Assembly: GCA_963819175.1 (NCBI GenBank)
Contig: CAWFVJ010000021.1
Location: 1-64,000, forward strand
From: CAWBRT01 sp963819175
GTDB lineage: Bacteria; Acidobacteriota; Terriglobia; Terriglobales; Acidobacteriaceae
Direction: 5' to 3'
DNA: 64,000 bases
This document shows, piece by piece, positions 63,471 to 64,000 of this stretch (position 1 is the stretch's first letter; each line of letters starts with the position of its first letter). Position numbers and translations under genes: made by a program. The notes under the pieces are model-generated. The model was given only the letters and a program-made list of their open reading frames with translations, was not told the DNA's origin and did not search any database.

Positions 63471-63854
63471 ATGGGTCGTTTGTTCAAATTCGTTGCCCTA
63501 TTGCTGATAGTGGCCATCGGGGTAATTCCCGTGCTGGCTGCCGCGCCATGCTCCGGTGAAGCTGAACCGGGAATGCACTGCCCGCCCGGTTGTCCAATGA
63601 TGGCGTCCGGCAATATGGCTGCGACAACCGAGTTTCAAAGCCAGAATCCGGCCTCATCCTGCTGCGATATGCATTCCGGGAAGCCGATTCCCTCTACGGA
63701 GCTTCAGCCTGCAAGCGCGACAGCTTCAATCACGCCTCCGCTCCCGATCATCGCCCTTATAGCGACAGCCGACTTCGGCGCTGACGACAAGTCAGAATTT
63801 CGATTACCGAATTCCTGCTCGCACCAAGCCCTTCTCTGCACATTCCTGATCTAG
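63471..63854 (+). CDS. Small secreted Cys/Met/His-rich protein, putative metal binder
   Basis: 127 residues from ATG 63471 (21 more codons open upstream). Signal peptide MGRLFKFVALLLIVAIGVIP, cleavage near LAAA. The mature N-terminus has CSGEAEPGMHCPPGCPMMAS and later SSCCDMHSGKPIP, a dense set of Cys, Met and His as in copper-handling periplasmic proteins. The C-terminal part is Ala/Pro-rich with a final SCSHQALLCTFLI. The next gene starts 66 bases on with a signal peptide. Copper handling is an inference from composition. Confidence 0.55.
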   Translation: MGRLFKFVALLLIVAIGVIPVLAAAPCSGEAEPGMHCPPGCPMMASGNMAATTEFQSQNPASSCCDMHSGKPIPSTELQPASATASITPPLPIIALIATADFGADDKSEFRLPNSCSHQALLCTFLI

Positions 63855-63920
63855 TCCTCTCTTAGCTACCTTCGGCACCGTCATATCCCATCATCTTTAG
63901 CCAATAGGAGAGATGCCTCC

Positions 63921-64000
63921 ATGTATACACGGGGACTTATTGCAGTCCTGCTATTGCTGCTCGCTACGCCTTTGATAGCGGAGGAGAATTCGCCAGCGAA
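63921..64000 (+). CDS. Secreted protein, cut by the window end
   Basis: ATG 63921 behind AGGAG begins MYTRGLIAVLLLLLATPLIA, a signal peptide, then EENSPA before the window ends. Same direction as the metal-binder-like gene and probably cotranscribed. Identity cannot be judged from 26 residues. Confidence 0.6.
   Translation, partial: MYTRGLIAVLLLLLATPLIAEENSPA

Overview
The window looks like a soil-type Acidobacteriota (Terriglobia-like) chromosome, probably assembled from a mixed population. This is inferred from protein style only: a conserved GTGP-type small ORF family, several PF12831 flavoproteins, a multiheme bc complex and a high load of diverse IS elements. No rRNA gene is present to settle it. 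GC content is moderate to high throughout.

Layout. 0.3-12.5 kb is an accessory island that starts at a tRNA-Ile2(CAU) gene. It holds a tyrosine integrase, an excisionase-like gene split by an IS3 element, a hypothetical gene, a three-Cys-motif (Gp37/Gp68, DUF5131) gene and a run of small genes interrupted by two IS5 copies and one IS1182, all three inserted at CTAG. 12.7-20.8 kb is a minus-strand cluster of three FAD_oxidored flavoproteins, two transporters (SSS and DASS) and a DinB-like protein. 21.5-24.1 kb is a membrane PAS histidine kinase. 24.9-32.5 kb is an electron-transfer module: a small cytochrome c, a sigma54 activator plus di-heme sensor kinase pair, and a divergent operon of a small membrane protein, a cNMP-binding protein, a Rieske protein, a b6-type cytochrome b and a nine-heme cytochrome c. 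33.8-43.1 kb is a complete MdtABC-like tripartite efflux operon (adaptor, two RND permeases, outer-membrane channel) full of apparent frameshifts. 43.2-64 kb is mixed: a second tyrosine recombinase beside a tRNA-Val 3' fragment, a candidate selenocysteine thioredoxin-fold gene, an IS91-type element, an IS110 nested in an IS21, PilZ proteins, a response regulator, a ferredoxin-methyltransferase fusion, a cold-shock gene and metal-binding-looking secreted proteins.

Two observations stand out. First, almost every frameshift I could resolve is a gain of one base in which two alternative, usually synonymous, bases stand side by side (for example TA{T,C}, GC{G,A}, CT{C,G}). This looks like polymorphic sites written out twice, so most frameshifted genes here are probably intact in the cell. 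Second, a thioredoxin-fold/TPR gene (46884-47543, minus) has an in-frame TGA exactly where the first catalytic Cys of CxxC belongs, followed at 17 nt by a hairpin with a GGA loop that fits a bacterial SECIS element.
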